Assembly: GCF_000143415.4 (NCBI RefSeq) | Contig: NW_003314318.1 | Location: forward strand, 266,971 to 330,970 | Direction of reading: 5' to 3' | DNA length: 64,000 nt | Source: Selaginella moellendorffii | Taxonomy: Eukaryota; Streptophyta; Lycopodiopsida; Selaginellales; Selaginellaceae | Shown: one piece after another, positions 13,224 to 27,519 of the stretch | Layout of the letters: each line of letters starts with the position of its first letter | How positions within the stretch are numbered: position 1 is the first letter of the stretch | Notes under the pieces: generated by a model | What the model was told of the DNA's origin: nothing | Seen by the model: the letters and a program-made list of their open reading frames with translations, nothing else | Databases searched by the model: none | Translations under genes and position numbers: made by a program

Positions 13224-13375
13224 ATAATCTCTTGAATTTAGACTTTTTAGAAGGTCACCCAATCTAATACTACTCTAAATATCTTAAAACCCTTAATCAA
13301 TTAAAAAGAGAGTGCACTTTTCTTCATTGGACCTAAATTAATCATCTCTCAAGTTTTTTTCTTTAGTTGTTTATA
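13224..13375 (-). repeat. Degraded TRIM-family LTR
   Basis: On the minus strand this resembles the roughly 195-bp TRIM LTR found at 40569 and elsewhere: a start like TATAAACAACTAAAG, the internal GTGCACT block, the AATTAAGGGT block and a final GGGTGACCTTC. It is shortened and highly diverged. Confidence 0.5.
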
Positions 13376-13954
13376 TGCTTGTGAAATTATGGTGTATCCC
13401 TAACCAAGCTGTCAAAATATAAAATGATTGTCCAAGAGAATCTACTTTAGATAAGAATGTTGCAACACTATCGATTGAAAAAGAAGTATCCAATAGTAGT
13501 CTCAAGCACACTAGCAAGAGAATTGACTTCCATTTAACAAGTTAAATAGTTGGACATAATAATGATATACTCATTGTCGATTGTGGAAAATGGTCTATCA
13601 AATTAAATCTTACTAACTCAAATGGATGGGAAATTATAATAAAATTCAACTGTCCTTCTGTAGCATATGGGGGAGTATTACAAATATGAGACCAAATGCA
13701 GTTATACACATACTAGATAATATCATATTTCATTTCTAACTTAATGCACTATGATTAGAAAGATGATAAATAAAACAATTAATATATTGCACCTTGTTGA
13801 AGAGACCAAACACACACTTAGATTAATTTACCTTTAAACTAATGTCCTATAACCAATTTTGAACCTTGTGTATATCATAAATATGGTCCTCCCTCTAAGT
13901 GGATCAAAGTATCATTAATGAAATTGCTAGTTACCTTAAACATATCATAAAAAA

Positions 13955-14290
13955 CATTGTCCATTATATATTGAAAAGTTTCTAGGCTATTATTCAAACT
14001 AAGTGGCATCACAAAGCACTTTTACAAACCAAATGGTATATAAAAAGTAGTATTAGAAATTTAATATCCTTCTCAATCATCAATATTTGCTAGTATGTAG
14101 AGGCAATATCCAACTTCATGAACAAATGGCTTTGCCCTAGATGAAGATTTATAGTATAAAGAATTGAGTATATATCCATAATTGTCACATCATTCAATGG
14201 ATGATAATTGATATAAAATTGAATGCTCCTATGAGGTTTTATCATAAAATGAGGTTCAAAAGCTTAAGGATATTAAAATTTCTAGATAAC
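13955..14290 (-). pseudogene. Decayed Ty3/Gypsy reverse transcriptase
   Basis: Minus-strand translation in shifting frames gives recognisable reverse-transcriptase pieces, including FYINYHPLNDVTIMDIYSI (equivalent of the VDYRALN block) and MKLDIASTY (equivalent of the FSKLDLRSGY block). There are many stops. The surrounding 12.7-16.5 kb is AT-rich and probably the rest of the same dead element; I see no intact gene there. Confidence 0.55.
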
Positions 14291-16553
14291 ACTCTTCTCT
14301 AATATCTCTTTGACATTGGCCTATAAAATTTTTATTTTCTTCAATGACTAATACCAAACAGAAATGTTGATTGAACAATCATCCTCAATAGGAATAGAAT
14401 GATTTATTGCAATCTTAACCCCAAAAAATAAGTTAAAGGTGAAGAAATTAGTATATTTCTTGAGTTGATCAAGTATATCTTATAAAGATCATTTGAAGGA
14501 ACTATAGAAGAGCATAAAGGAAAAACAATTATAACATAAAAGTGTTTGAAGTAGAGGTAAAAGTAAAAGGATGGAGTGAAATAAAAGAGAGAGAAGAATG
14601 GAAGATTTATAAGGAATTATAAGACAATGAGGGGAAATCTCAAAATCATATTTGATATGATTATCCTTTAATCAATTTTTATTAATAATAAGGTGATTTG
14701 ATATTACTTATAAAGACTAAAGCTCAAGCTCGTGATCACTAATACACATAGTCAAGTTCATTTCATCCCATACATATTCATATGACTAGCTATTGTTATA
14801 AAAAATGAAGACTAGCACTACCATACAACTCAAACATAAATGACAATATATGGCATTAAAATTGAACAATTGAAGACAAACTCAAACTCATATTTGCCAA
14901 GACCTTCTATTATAAAAATAAGATTGGAAAGTAAACACAAAGTGAATTAGTGTTAAGTGAACCTTGATAATACTCAAAAGAAGGATGAAGGAGTCACTAA
15001 TTTATTCAAGTAAAGATCCTTCACTATTTGCATAATTCCTTGTTTCCTGAAAAAAACATTTATGTTAAGTCCTTCCACCATAGCAACAATAGAATGTTGC
15101 TGATACCAAGATCTCCACGTAAAAAATAGAAGATGTTAATTTGAGAAACATTAACAATACTGATACAAAACTCCATTAGAACAAGCCTGTCCACCATAGG
15201 AAATGGAGCTCAAGTATATGTAACTATAAATAAGAAAGGTGATGCCTTATAATGTTATGCCAATTAAAGAGTATTGTCTAGGGTTGTTAGAACAAATTCA
15301 AGCAAAAGCCCTAGATAAGATTTTGACAAAGCCCTAGCCACAACATGCCTAAATTCATTCACTCTAATATATTTAGCTTAAGGTTTCAAAAGCAAATGTC
15401 AAATTGTATAACTAACAAAAAAAATGATATATTTTACTAAAAGGTATTGTTATAGTCACTAGCATGTCTAAATGCATGGACAAAGACATTCAAAAAAAGG
15501 CTCTAATCCACACAAGTGGTTGCACTTAAAATATTGTATATCATCCTTTGAAGATAATTGGGAAACTCATGCAAACAAAGCATCACCTTATGAATGATAA
15601 GTGACAATCACTATAAAGTAATTGAACAAATAGTATACATCATCCTTGGGTTTAACCATAGAAGACATTTAACTAGACACAACTATTAGCAAAAGGGATT
15701 GAACTACATGCTACAAATGCTACCAATGTAGAGAGGCAATTGTAAGTAATCGATAGCCTTAATCCATCCAATAAGAAGGATGAACTTAAAAAAATGGGAT
15801 ATGGCTTTTTACTATTTGGGAATAAGAAAGGAATAAATGGCATGTGGCCTCATCCTATCTACAATATTCTTAACAAACAAATGGTGTGTAGCCTTACACT
15901 ATATAGAATATTTTTGGTATCTAATGATCTTATAATCAAAGATGATTTAGACAATAATTAAGCTAGATATAGTAGGATAGAGCTAAAAAACCTTTGTGAG
16001 TGCTCATGATATAGGAATAAATATATTAATTGGGGTTTAGACCTATATATAAGAATGGATGGACCAAATTTAATCCCAAATGAATGGTCCATATACTATA
16101 GTACTTCAATTAGTGTATTATTTAGCCAGAGTAATACATGCATATACTTTATGTATTTACAAACTTACACTATCCTCCCCTCTGAAAAATGAAAAGGTGA
16201 TAACAATAAGTCAAGTGGAACATCTAGAGTTTATGCTAAGTGATTATAATATTACCATAAGAATCTGAAGTTCCAACAAAACCACCAACAAAGTTGCTAA
16301 TAACCATGATTAGAACAAAACCCAAAGCCATGGCATAAGCATCAATTAACTACAAAATCCCAACACACCAATTGCAACTCTGTGTAAGTGATTAATTTTT
16401 CCATTCTACTTTAGTCAATTAACCCCACCTTTAACCACTTGGAAGAATCTCACTCACAACCTTTATAAATTCTATTCTTGAGGTAGTCCTGTGAATGGCC
16501 TCTATGCCATACAACCTTTGCACTAGATCCAAGTGCTCCACATGTCCAATCCC
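14291..16553. other. AT-rich decayed repeat DNA
   Basis: No open frame beyond background and no recognisable domain. It is probably flanking parts of the dead Ty3 element, up to the insertion site of the LARD. Confidence 0.5.
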
Positions 16554-16558
16554 ATTGT

Positions 16559-17690
16559 TGTAGCGCACGTGGTTTTGACCCTTTATCCTATGGTGATTTA
16601 CCATAGGATAACACCACGAAGCGGAACCTAAACCCTCTTTGTGCCACGTGACAGATGCCACGTGTCCATGCCACGTGTCCATAGGAACCCGAGGTTCAGG
16701 GCCTTGGGCCACTGAACGAAAGAACGGTGCCAAACTCCCAAGCATGGAGCTAAGGAGTGACGGAACCATACCACGGAGCAACTCCCGAGCATAAAGCCCC
16801 AAGGAGCGAAGGGACAGGGGCCCGGAGCGACTTGGAACAGTCCTGGAGCAACCAGCATCCCAATGCCAGGACTAGCACGCAAAACGGAGCCAAACGGAGT
16901 TTGGCGCTATTTCGGCATACCGGTGGCCTAACGTGAGGATATGGGTACTCCACCAACTAGCATGGAATGGAACTTGGGCTTAGACCCAAGCCGGACGCAG
17001 AACAAGGACAGGCACGCAAGCGGGAGCTAGACTATGCCTCAGGTTGGTCGGCCATGCCCGACCTACCCACTATCCCTACTATACATTTGGAACCCCCCAC
17101 AGCCCCCCCCCCTTGAGGAACACACGCTTTGGGCTTTCACCCCAAGCCTCCCTTAGTATCAGGAGTTAGTCTCTGGGACAAGCTTGAAACTTACTAAATA
17201 TGGAATGTCCTTAGATTGCGAATTTGGACACGGGACGAACACCATTGTGTTCAGGACGATCTCTACATTCCGTAGATATGCCAAATGAGCAAATTTGGAC
17301 ACTTTCCATAAATAGCATTTGGGACCAAAATGAGACTAACACAAAGGGTATGATAGTGAGGGTGTTTGGCAGACACGGTAAGCTATCATCTAGCAATATT
17401 GAGGGACCAATCTCAATATTGCGGGGGTTCTTGATACTAGCAAGTGCAAGCCAATGACAGGAGTTTCTCAAACCAGGCCGAGTATGCTCAGCAAGAAACA
17501 CATAGGGTTCCTACCTTATGTTTATCCGATCTAAGTACACGGTCATTGACCAGTTTCTCAACTAGCTCAAGTGGGAAACTGATAACGGGTCCAGCAATAC
17601 CGACCTCCTGCCATCGTGGCAGTAAGGTAAGAGTGTCCGTAAGGACTAGCCGACAGGTAACTTTCGATACCCGAAGTCACATTCGCGACA
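16559..17690 (-). repeat. LARD 3' LTR (left copy)
   Basis: 1132 bp, TG...CA. It contains an roughly 80-bp core at 17069-17148 that is shared with the chromovirus LTR. Confidence 0.93.
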
Positions 17691-20600
17691 CTCTCCCCCC
17701 CTTGGGAAGATCGACGTCCTCGTCGATGCATACTCGAGTCTAGAATACCGCCAAGGAAACAACTCCAGAAAAAGTTCACGGTACTCACACTATGTGAGAA
17801 ATGCACCAACTTAAATGAGTTAGGGGTAACCTCTTTGTCTAACGCGGATGCGCTACCAGCTCAGACACCTTCCGGCCGTCGCTGACAAGGAAATGACCAA
17901 CAGAATTAGCCACCCTTGCTGCTCTAGTTGTCACCCAGCTTACAAAAGTGTGATATGCCCTGCCCGCAGAGACATAGAGAGAGGAGCCAGGGGCCCCAAC
18001 CCTCCTGAGCAAAGAAACCAAACCCGTCGGTAAGGTTTAGATAGACTACTGTAAACAGGCAGTTAGAGTTGTTTACACGGTCACGCCCTTTTAACGGAAC
18101 AAGGAACATCGACAAAGAGGCGGGTTATGTGACCAGTCGACAGTAGCTACCCCATGACTAGAGATTTCACCATGCACACGAAGTGCCGAAGCCAGTCTGC
18201 CTATTACTGGCCCAAACTCAAAGATCAATAGATGGACAATATCAAAGTCAGGGACAATGATATCTTAGAAGCTTAATTATCAGTGAATAAATCTTAGATT
18301 AGAACACAAAAGTATTCCAAGTAAGTTATCATCCGATAAACCAGTATTATAGTAGATAGGAACCACCAAGATCATCATAATTTGGCAAACACAGGAATGA
18401 CCATCCAACAAAATTCAAAAGCAAGGGTATCATCAAGAAAACTTAATGACCAAACTTAACTATCAAAGATTGCAGATAGAATGCCAAACAACTTACCAAA
18501 GAAAACTCAAAGAACACAAAGCATCATCCACTGGCAAGCAAAATGCTCGCGAATGTATCACCTAAAGGAAATAACATCCCAATCTATCAGAACTAACTCG
18601 AGTAACAACCAACAAAACAGAATGAATGTGGCAAGACCAACAAACACTCGTTTATGCCAACTATCACGCTAGCTAATCCGAATAGATCCCAGCCAACAAC
18701 ACCAAAGAACTCAAGTTGCCTAAGTAAGTGTCAGCAACATCCTATCAATGTCTCAAACCCAAGAGACCAATCCAGAGCAAACCACAAAGAACATGTGGTA
18801 TTGCAAAAAGCCAAAAGCTATCAAAGAGAACAACCAACTATCATGAAAGATTGTCAATCATCCCATCAATAAAGAGATGCATAATCATTGTCAAAGAAAG
18901 AATCCACCATCCCGCAGAATGGCAAATCATTCTATATCAACAATAATCAAGCAAAACCCTTGACAAAGATAATCAACTATCTTATATAATAATCAATCAT
19001 CACCAATGATTGCTAGATGCAAATACTGACTTCAACATCGAAGCTAATGAGCCAAAATGCATTCTCCAATAACTTCTAACAAATGGAACAATGAGCATAA
19101 AACTCAAAGAACCAAAAGTTCGAAGAAGTCTATAGCCAAGTCTTGCCTAATAATGATCACGAGTCTTGCATGGACTAACGTCAATGCTAAAGAAGAAATC
19201 ATGGTACAACACACAATATCCTCCTCAACACATCTATAAATTAAACTTCATAATGTAAAGCTAATGAAGAGCATGTCTGCATCAATCCAAAAGCTAAGCA
19301 TAATAAAGCTATGCTCAACAAGTGATCATCAAACGATCCTCCATGAATCCATCTATAGCAAGACGTAACTCACATCATAACAAGCACAAGAAGAATCATC
19401 AATGATCGATATATTCCAACTCAAATCCAATAAGGATTCAAATATTCCAATATCAATCACTAACTCTTCATCTCGTAAAGTTAGTGTTATCCACAACTAA
19501 ATCACTTTTCAAGGAAAAGCCAAAGCTCAACCCCTACTAAATAATCTCGTCTAGAACACAACTAACTCAAACTTGCCACTCAGCTCATTTGAATGCTAAC
19601 ATAGTTGCTAACTAGCAAATGTACGAATGCCAATAACACAAAGCCATAGCCAAATCATCAACACTATTTTCATTGAGACTAATGACACTCAATATCAATC
19701 CTATGGAGAGATATTTCATTTCACTTGAATATCAACTTCAACAATGTCAATGAAAAGGCATCGCTTCAATGCCATTAACACTAGAACAAAGCTAAAAGAA
19801 AGCACAAGTGTATCACCACTCAAAGCTCTCTAACAACCAAGCTAACCAAGGTCGAAGATACTTTAGTTAGTATCCGAGACCAATCCTTTAGCAAAACTCA
19901 GTTATAGATAACACTTCTTCAAGGAGTGAATCACCACGTCCAAGACTCAATGAAATCCAACACTATGAACTAAACGCAACCAAATGATATCAACAGAGGT
20001 AGAGTCGATATGCCAACATGGAAAACCCATGTAAGTCTAACGACACGATCCTCCGCAACCCCATTCGGTAAAGCAAGCCCATCACTGCTAAATCTTTATC
20101 GAGTGAAGCAAGTATCAATAGTCTTTTGACAAAGTCTACAAGTAATCACTAGTCGCCAAGCAACTAACAATCACCCTTCAACTTGCCTTCACAAGACCCG
20201 AACACCAACTCATGTCATCGAGTCACATACTTGTCCAACACGAACATAATACCCCAAGTATGAGATAAAAGTTCATAGACAAGCACAAACTAAATGACCA
20301 CTCGAATCCAACTCAACCATGATAAACTCACCAATGCGTTTAGCCAATAGCTCTGAGCATGCCTTTTTGAAGAGGCTAGCTATGCATAATCAACACTCAG
20401 TCGAAACTAAAGTGAAGACCATGAGATGAACTCATATCGGTACACAACCTCCTTATAGACAAAGCCATAATATGGGTACTAACACCTCAACTTCAAACAA
20501 CTAAGTTGGACATCACCATCCTCAGCCAAGGCGTAGGGACACCAAGACCAAGTCAAGATCAGTGAGAGCTCACTACTCTCATAGAGTCTAACGAAATGCA

Positions 20601-22684
20601 AAGTGCAACCTGCCACCAAGCATAACGCTGCAAAAGAAAGGCACAAGGGTCACCTTTCTAGAAAAGTGCAACCGCCACTTTTCTACACTAACTCCAGACT
20701 CTATCCAACTCAATTGCCTTAGCCCCAAAAGTCAATATCCCTTTCGGGCTGCTTCATACAAACTACTTGCCAAGGTCTAAGTTAACCGAGGTCAACTCCA
20801 ACCCTTTCACTAGTTTGTACTGGCTTACGAAAACGGAAAGGTTTTTGGACAAAGTGATAACAGATCAGCCATTGGAAAAGTCTAAGAAAATTTGTGGAAA
20901 ATCTTCCAATCCTAGAGAAAGAATGACTCTAAATCTAAGAATGCAAATTTTTAAAACTCAACCAACTTCCTCCTACTTACAACTTCACATAGGTTCACCT
21001 CAACACAAATTCTCATGACCTATAGTATGCTTAAGCCTCGAACATCTTTCTGCCCATTCTTTCGACATCCAACACCGACATCCGTAAAGTGCAAAGTGAA
21101 CATCCAAGGCTTGATCACGAAGACCACATCTTCGGATATCTATATTGCACTAACACTCTTCTTCAACCACTTTCAAGATCCAATGTGAAGCTAAAACACT
21201 AACAAGAAAAATGACATGGAAAATCAAGCTCTAAGGAAAATTCCTTATCACTCGAAGTAACAATGCCACTTCCACTAACACAAGTGCTAGTGATGTCAAT
21301 GCCCCAACTACACATCTTCTCCATCCAACAATCTACTCCAAGTGTTAACGAATCAACTAATGAGCTATAGCAACTAAATGCTACAACCCTTTTCCAACAC
21401 CTTAGTGGGCAAACTCAAGGAAACAAGGAACAACATACCAACTTAAGCTTAGCATAATGGACCACTATCGAGAATTCAGTCAAAGCTACTACAATGCTAC
21501 TTCGTGCAAGTAGACTGGCATCACTATCAACCACTTTGGGGTTGATCATCATTTAACCAAGCAACTTCGTAAACACATTGCTCATTAACACATGGATATG
21601 ATACAAAATCACAATGATTTGATCATCAATTGAGCAACACCACGAGCAACACCCATGTCATTACTTCAAAGGTTTATGTGAGTATCAAGTGCCAACTCGA
21701 TTTGATAAAATGCAACATAAATGTCACACTCCACCGATAGAGATTTACAACACTCAGCACCACTAACTTTTGTTCACAACATGGACAAACTCATGCCACT
21801 CTCTTTTCGACCAAACTCAACACTAATCCAACACCAAGCTACTCAAGGAGCAATAGCAAGATTCCCCGGAAAAGAATTGAGCATTGCAATCCAAGTCTTT
21901 CAACAGCAAGCCTAGACAAAATGGTATAACGTTTCACTGCTATCCATCCCACAACTCACCATTTGTAAGACCATCATCTCCAAGATGCATCAAGGTAGGG
22001 ACTCTTGATTGCATGATGTGAACACGAGCAATGAGTTAACACATCGTTGCAAATCATCTCTCCAAGAAGAGAAGATGATTTACGTGTTTGATCCTTCGTC
22101 CCTGATGACTCTCTTTTCAGTCTCATCTTTGACTAAACCTCAAGCTTGCTTTCGCACTGCCTTCAATCCAATCCAAGAAAAGTTTATGAGAGAGCACAGC
22201 AATGATTACTTGAGCCAATAGACTAATCCCTATAGTCTTGATTAATCCACTTGTAATCATGTCTAGGAAGGATCCACTAGTGCCGTGCTAAACAGCTACG
22301 GACCAGCCTATTTGCCACTCATAGCAAACTCAAGGAGGTTTGCTTTTACCCACGGTACATGGAACAACTCATGGAACCACAGATAGGCTAACATTAATCC
22401 TGCCAACTCAAAGTTTAATCTCGAGTTGCTAATGTGCCTCACTCACGAGCCCAAGCGTAAACTCGTGTTAATGGAGCATCTCAAATCCATCCTATGAGCC
22501 CAAGAGCAAGCTCACCCTATTAGGTACAAAAGGTAACCAAAACCATACCCAAGGAACGAATGCGAACCCATTGCACCAAACGTGTACCCACTCGGATCAT
22601 CGTTTTCATCTCTGCGTATGCAACGAAACTAGTTGCCCAATCTCATTGAATAGTACTCGCTGAGACTCATCCTCTGATACCAAA
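17691..22684 (-). other. LARD interior, non-coding
   Basis: About 5 kb with striking strand asymmetry: the plus strand is rich in A and C and poor in G over long stretches (for example 18400-20300). No gag, protease, reverse transcriptase or integrase motif can be found on either strand. It is bordered by the primer-binding site at 22671-22682 and the purine tract at 17691-17703. Confidence 0.8.
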
Positions 22685-23816
22685 TGTAGCGCACGTGGTT
22701 TTGACCCTTTATCCTATGGTGATTTACCATAGGATAACACCACGAAGCGGAACCTAAACCCTCTTTGTGCCACGTGACAGATGCCACGTGTCCATGCCAC
22801 GTGTCCATAGGAACCCGAGGTTCAGGGCCTTGGGCCACTGAACGAAAGAACGGTGCCAAACTCCCAAGCATGGAGCTAAGGAGTGACGGAACCATACCAC
22901 GGAGCAACTCCCGAGCATAAAGCCCCAAGGAGCGAAGGGACAGGGGCCCGGAGCGACTTGGAACAGTCCTGGAGCAACCAGCATCCCAATGCCAGGACTA
23001 GCACGTAAAACGGAGCCAAACGGAGTTTGGCGCTATTTCGGCATACCGGTGGCCTAACGTGAGGATATGGGTACTCCACCAACTAGCATGGAATGGAACT
23101 TGGGCTTAGACCCAAGCCGGACGCAGAACAAGGACAGGCACGCAAGCGGGAGCTAGACTATGCCTCAGGTTGGTCGGCCATGCCCGACCTACCCACTATC
23201 CCTACTATACATTTGGAACCCCCCACAGCCCCCCCCCCTTGAGGAACACACGCTTTGGGCTTTCACCCCAAGCCTCCCTTAGTATCAGGAGTTAGTCTCT
23301 GGGACAAGCTTGAAACTTACTAAATATGGAATGTCCTTAGATTGCGAATTTGGACACGGGACGAACACCATTGTGTTCAGGACGATCCCTACATTCCGTA
23401 GATATGCCAAATGAGCAAATTTGGACACTTTCCATAAATAGCATTTGGGACCAAAATGAGACTAACACAAAGGGTATGATAGCGAGGGTGTTTGGCAGAC
23501 ACGGTAAGCTATCATCTAGCAATATTGAGGGACCAATCTCAATATTGCGGGGGTTCTTGATACTAGCAAGTGCAAGCCAATGACAGGAGTTTCTCAAACC
23601 AGGCCGAGTATGCTCAGCAAGAAACACATAGGGTTCCTACCTTATGTTTATCCGATCTAAGTACACGGTCATTGACCAGTTTCTCAACTAGCTCAAGTGG
23701 GAAACTGATAACGGGTCCAGCAATACCGACCTCCTGCCATCGTGGCAGTAAGGTAAGAGTGTCCGTAAGGACTAGCCGACAGGTAACTTTCGATACCCGA
23801 AGTCACATTCGCGACA
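22685..23816 (-). repeat. LARD 5' LTR (right copy)
   Basis: 1132 bp, aligned base for base with the left LTR at an offset of 6126. Differences seen by eye include one near the first 330 bases (acgc/acgt) and two around 23385 and 23483. Confidence 0.93.
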
Positions 23817-23821
23817 ATTGT

Positions 23822-26800
23822 AAACATTCAAAAGTATCACTAACATATTAGCCTATTACACAAAGGCCATGTGCATTCACCTTTGTCTCATTGGTAGTCC
23901 AAGACAACCTGTACCATAGTCTCGCCTCTTAAAAACTGGGCCATCTGTCTATAAGTGGTCATCCCATGACCACATATTAGCATCCTTAAGATGTTTAGAG
24001 ACATGAAGAATACCCTTCCCCAATATTGTTACTTCTATCTTCACTAAGTCTTTCTCTATTCAAGACTATACTTGTGAACGCCACTACACGGTTAGGGCAA
24101 AGGCCTGACCACTAAGTCTTATTGACCACTAGGACTTCCTCACCACATGATTGTATCTTTGTTCACTACATAAGAGGACTATTTTTCCTTTTCACAATCC
24201 AAAAGTTTTGAATGACATTTCAAAACACTATGGCCCAACATAAGTCTCATGGATACTCCCCCCACTTTCTACCTCTGGTTGCTCTAGCCATGTGGCTAGA
24301 GCAAGGTTCCAATAAGCTATACCAAATATCTAAGTAGGTAGTGCCACCTATACTTGGATTAGGAGTATTGACCATTTGATCTCTTAAGGGAGCTAGAGTT
24401 GACTATTGAATACTTCACTAAACTACCTTACTTGTCTATCTGTATTCACTTTAACTTTAGACTCCTCAGTGGTTATATTATCACCCACCACGTAAGTATA
24501 ACCTTCCTAAGTCACCCCTAGAGGGAACCAGTGCTTTGGGTTTTTACCTCTTAAACTATATTACTATTTAGACTCGGATTTAGACTCGGATTTAGACTTA
24601 CGCTTAGACTCAGATTCAGTCTCAATTTTGGTCTTGGCCTTGATCTCGCACCCGATCTTAGTCTCCATTTAGACTTGACCTTGGGCTCCCTCTTAGACTC
24701 CTTTTTGGACTTCATCTCGAACTCTTTCTTGAACTCCATCTTAAAATCCATTTTAAACTCCTTCTCAAACTCCTTTTTGGACTCCACCTCAGAGTTCTTC
24801 TCGGACTCCACCTCAAACTCCACCTTAGACTCCATCTTAGACTCCATCTCAGGCTCAGATTCCATCTTGGACTCATTCTTGACACTTTTATGTGTCACGA
24901 CATTTGCCATGTGTTAACTTTTTTTATGTCCCTTTCTAGAGACTCATTCATTGATTGCTTTGTGCTCTTTCCTCGAGCACTTCATTTGGAGTTTTACTCC
25001 CACTTTCGACTTTTCAAGTTAGAGCTTTTGGTTTAAACATGTTACGCTTGTTAGACTTCCACTTCAACCATTGCCATATAGCACACTTTCAACTCTACTT
25101 TGGGGTCTAGGGATTTGTGTGTCACACTCCATATGTAGTTGCTAAATGCTCAAATCAATTTTGAAGTTATAACTTTGAACCAAAATAAGGGACTTTGAGA
25201 ACTATTGTAGTCCATGAAATGCCATTGCAACAAACAATATATTCTAAGTTTAAATTTGTTTGCCAATAATCCTTTGAGACCATTATTAATTCAAACTTAT
25301 GACCATAAATAGAACCTGCCTTTACATTTTCCCTTTAATCAATATCTAATTAACTCTAACTTATGATCTTTGTCTTTATCTAGCACCGCATATGGGAGAT
25401 TAAACTCACTCTATTTGTTCTCCACATCCTTTTTATCCCCTCCTCAAAGAAAAAAAAATTTATGAAACACTGGTTTTATTTAGACTTATTGCATTAATCT
25501 TCACTCCACCATTTATGTTTAGATTCACTCCACTATTGCATTCGTTTAACTTCACTAAGTTAGAGTTAGATGTTCCTTTCAAACTCACTATACTTCTCAC
25601 TTTATAATCCATGTCATTCATTCTCCTTCTACTATCATATCCACTCATCCTCACTCCATTGTCAGGGCTGAACTCCCATTCATCCCCTTTATTGCCTTTT
25701 TTGAAGAAAAAAAAGTTTAAAGTGTCAAAGCTGAAAAGAGAAAGTGATAAAAAGGGAAGAAGAAATATTGTGGAAGAAGAAAACATAAACAAAGAAGTAT
25801 TGAAAAATAAATTTTCAGCAATTATCAAAATAAAAATAGGGAGAAAAGAAGGAAATATGATCTTGGAGAATCGTGGAGAACAAAAGATCTATTGTGATAA
25901 AATATTTTAGTTAATACGCAATAAACAAGAAATTCATATTGCTCAACCTCTTCAACACACAATTCAACATTTGAGATAAGAAAATCAATAGAAAAGTCCA
26001 CACTCTCAAAGGAACACATAAACCCCTTAGTAGCAATAATAAAGCAAGCACTCACAACCAAGGATATGCACTCAAGTTAAAACTTTGGCCAAAATAATTC
26101 AACTCTAGGAATAGAGGAATACTTAATACTAAAATTGATCAAAAACTTTGCCAAAAAAGTAAAAACAAGATTCTCAAATTTTTGCACACACTCAAGATCC
26201 AGATTAGTATAAGAAGGATGAAAAACAATCAATTCAATACTGAATTGAGAATGAGAATCATAAGAGTTAGAAATGATTGATATGCCAGAAAAAGGAAATA
26301 TTGTAGACAAGGAAGGAACATTAAGAACATGAGAAAATGGCTCAAACTGAGAAATAAGAAAAAGGTTGGGAAAGAATAAAAGTTAAAAAGAAAGGATTAA
26401 ATGGCAAATTAAAGGTAAAGAGAAAGGATTAGATGGTAGATTAAAACTTCAATTTATTTCCAAAGTTATCTCCATAATAATCAAGTTTCTTATCACAATC
26501 TGGAATTAATTCAAGCTTGTAAACATCGTCTTCCTATAAATTTGATCCTTGAACATTTGCCAAGAATCAGAATGCATTATCCATAGCTCACCAATTGATG
26601 TCACGACTAAGCTCCACACTAATGGGAGATGGTAGAGCACCAAGAACAAGACAAGCCATGTAATTATGTCTCACATAAGTTGAAGATAGCAACATACCAA
26701 GGATGGGTGCAACACCAATATGATCACACCTCACAATATCAAAAGTTTAATTCAATAAAGTAGCATTAGCAGCCTCAAGTGAAATATTTCTTGATTGATA

Positions 26801-27519
26801 ACAATATAATATGGTAAAAGAAAAGAATGCAATGAAGATGAGAAGAAAGAAAAAATCTAAATATAGCGATAGCTAAAGTTCTAGATCTTGCAAAAAGCTA
26901 ATATAAATTTAGATTTAAAAGAGAATGAAGAAATATAAAAAAAAAGCACAATCCTGAATACTAAAGCAACGCACTGCTAAAAAAATTTGCATTTTAAGGA
27001 CAAATTGCAATGCCATCAACATGATTGCTTGGGATATAAGAATAAAGGTTTAAACCCTTTATTATATATAAGAATGGATAAATTAAATTTAGTCTCAAGG
27101 GATGATCTGTATGCTATAGTACTATAATTAATATATTACTGAGCCAAAGTAATGCATATATATACATACATATATTTACAAACTTTACAACACAAATTCA
27201 ATCACTTCTGAAGTACATCCCATTATGAGAGTGCATGTGTATATTCCTAAAAGCCTAACTTATATATAGAGTGAGTGGTCCTTGAATATAATATGATGCT
27301 ATTAAAACATCATTACACTATAATAGTATTGTAATTGTATATTACACTAATATAATAAACTCAACATGTTTTTAAAAAGAGTTATTTAGTAATAAAATTC
27401 ATCACTATATTAAATTTTCTATAACAAGTCTAATCACAAACCAGATTAAGAATATTATATTTAATCCATTTAAAAGCTTAACTTTTTTTTTGTCACTAGG
27501 AAAAGGTTTTGTGCACATA
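23822..27519. other. AT-rich repeat DNA between LARD and AQR
   Basis: No gene. It holds the GAGTC-type degenerate repeat at 24555-24900 and, at about 26190-26790, a repeat with a diverged copy at about 33390-34150 on the other side of AQR. A 99-codon frame at 25611-25910 and its antisense look like low-complexity background. Confidence 0.5.
24555..24900 (-). repeat. Degenerate GAGTC(C/T)-unit repeat, relative of the chromovirus LTR
   Basis: The minus strand reads as many imperfect units like GAGTCCAAGATG, giving an open frame of Glu/Ser/Lys/Met. It ends with AGTCTAAATAGTAATATAG...GGTAAAAACCCAAAGC. The same order occurs in the chromovirus LTR (GAGTCC units, then AGTCCAAATACTAATACGG...GTGAAAGCCCAAAGC). 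It is probably the remains of a related old LTR. Confidence 0.55.

Larger units (their letters stand above)
16559..23816 (-). mobile_element. Non-coding LTR retrotransposon (LARD), complete, minus strand
   Basis: Two LTRs of equal length (1132 bp; 16559-17690 and 22685-23816) begin TG and end CA. They are flanked by the perfect target duplication ATTGT at 16554-16558 and 23817-23821. A primer-binding site matching initiator tRNA-Met (TGGTATCAGAGG on the minus strand, 22671-22682) sits two bases inside the right LTR. A purine tract (minus strand, about 17691-17703) abuts the left LTR. Together these orient the element on the minus strand. I noticed only three LTR differences, all C/T, so the insertion is recent. 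The 4994-bp interior has no gag or pol frame on either strand; the longest frames are about 80 codons with no domain. This fits a large retrotransposon derivative moved by enzymes supplied in trans. Confidence 0.92.

Noticed and set aside
16431-17501. Protein-coding frames within the LARD LTR, repeated at 22629-23627
   Set aside because: They occur on both strands of the LTR, have no domain, and exist twice only because the LTR is duplicated.
24551-24910. 119-codon Glu/Ser/Lys-rich protein
   Set aside because: It is the translation of a degenerate GAGTC repeat related to the chromovirus LTR.
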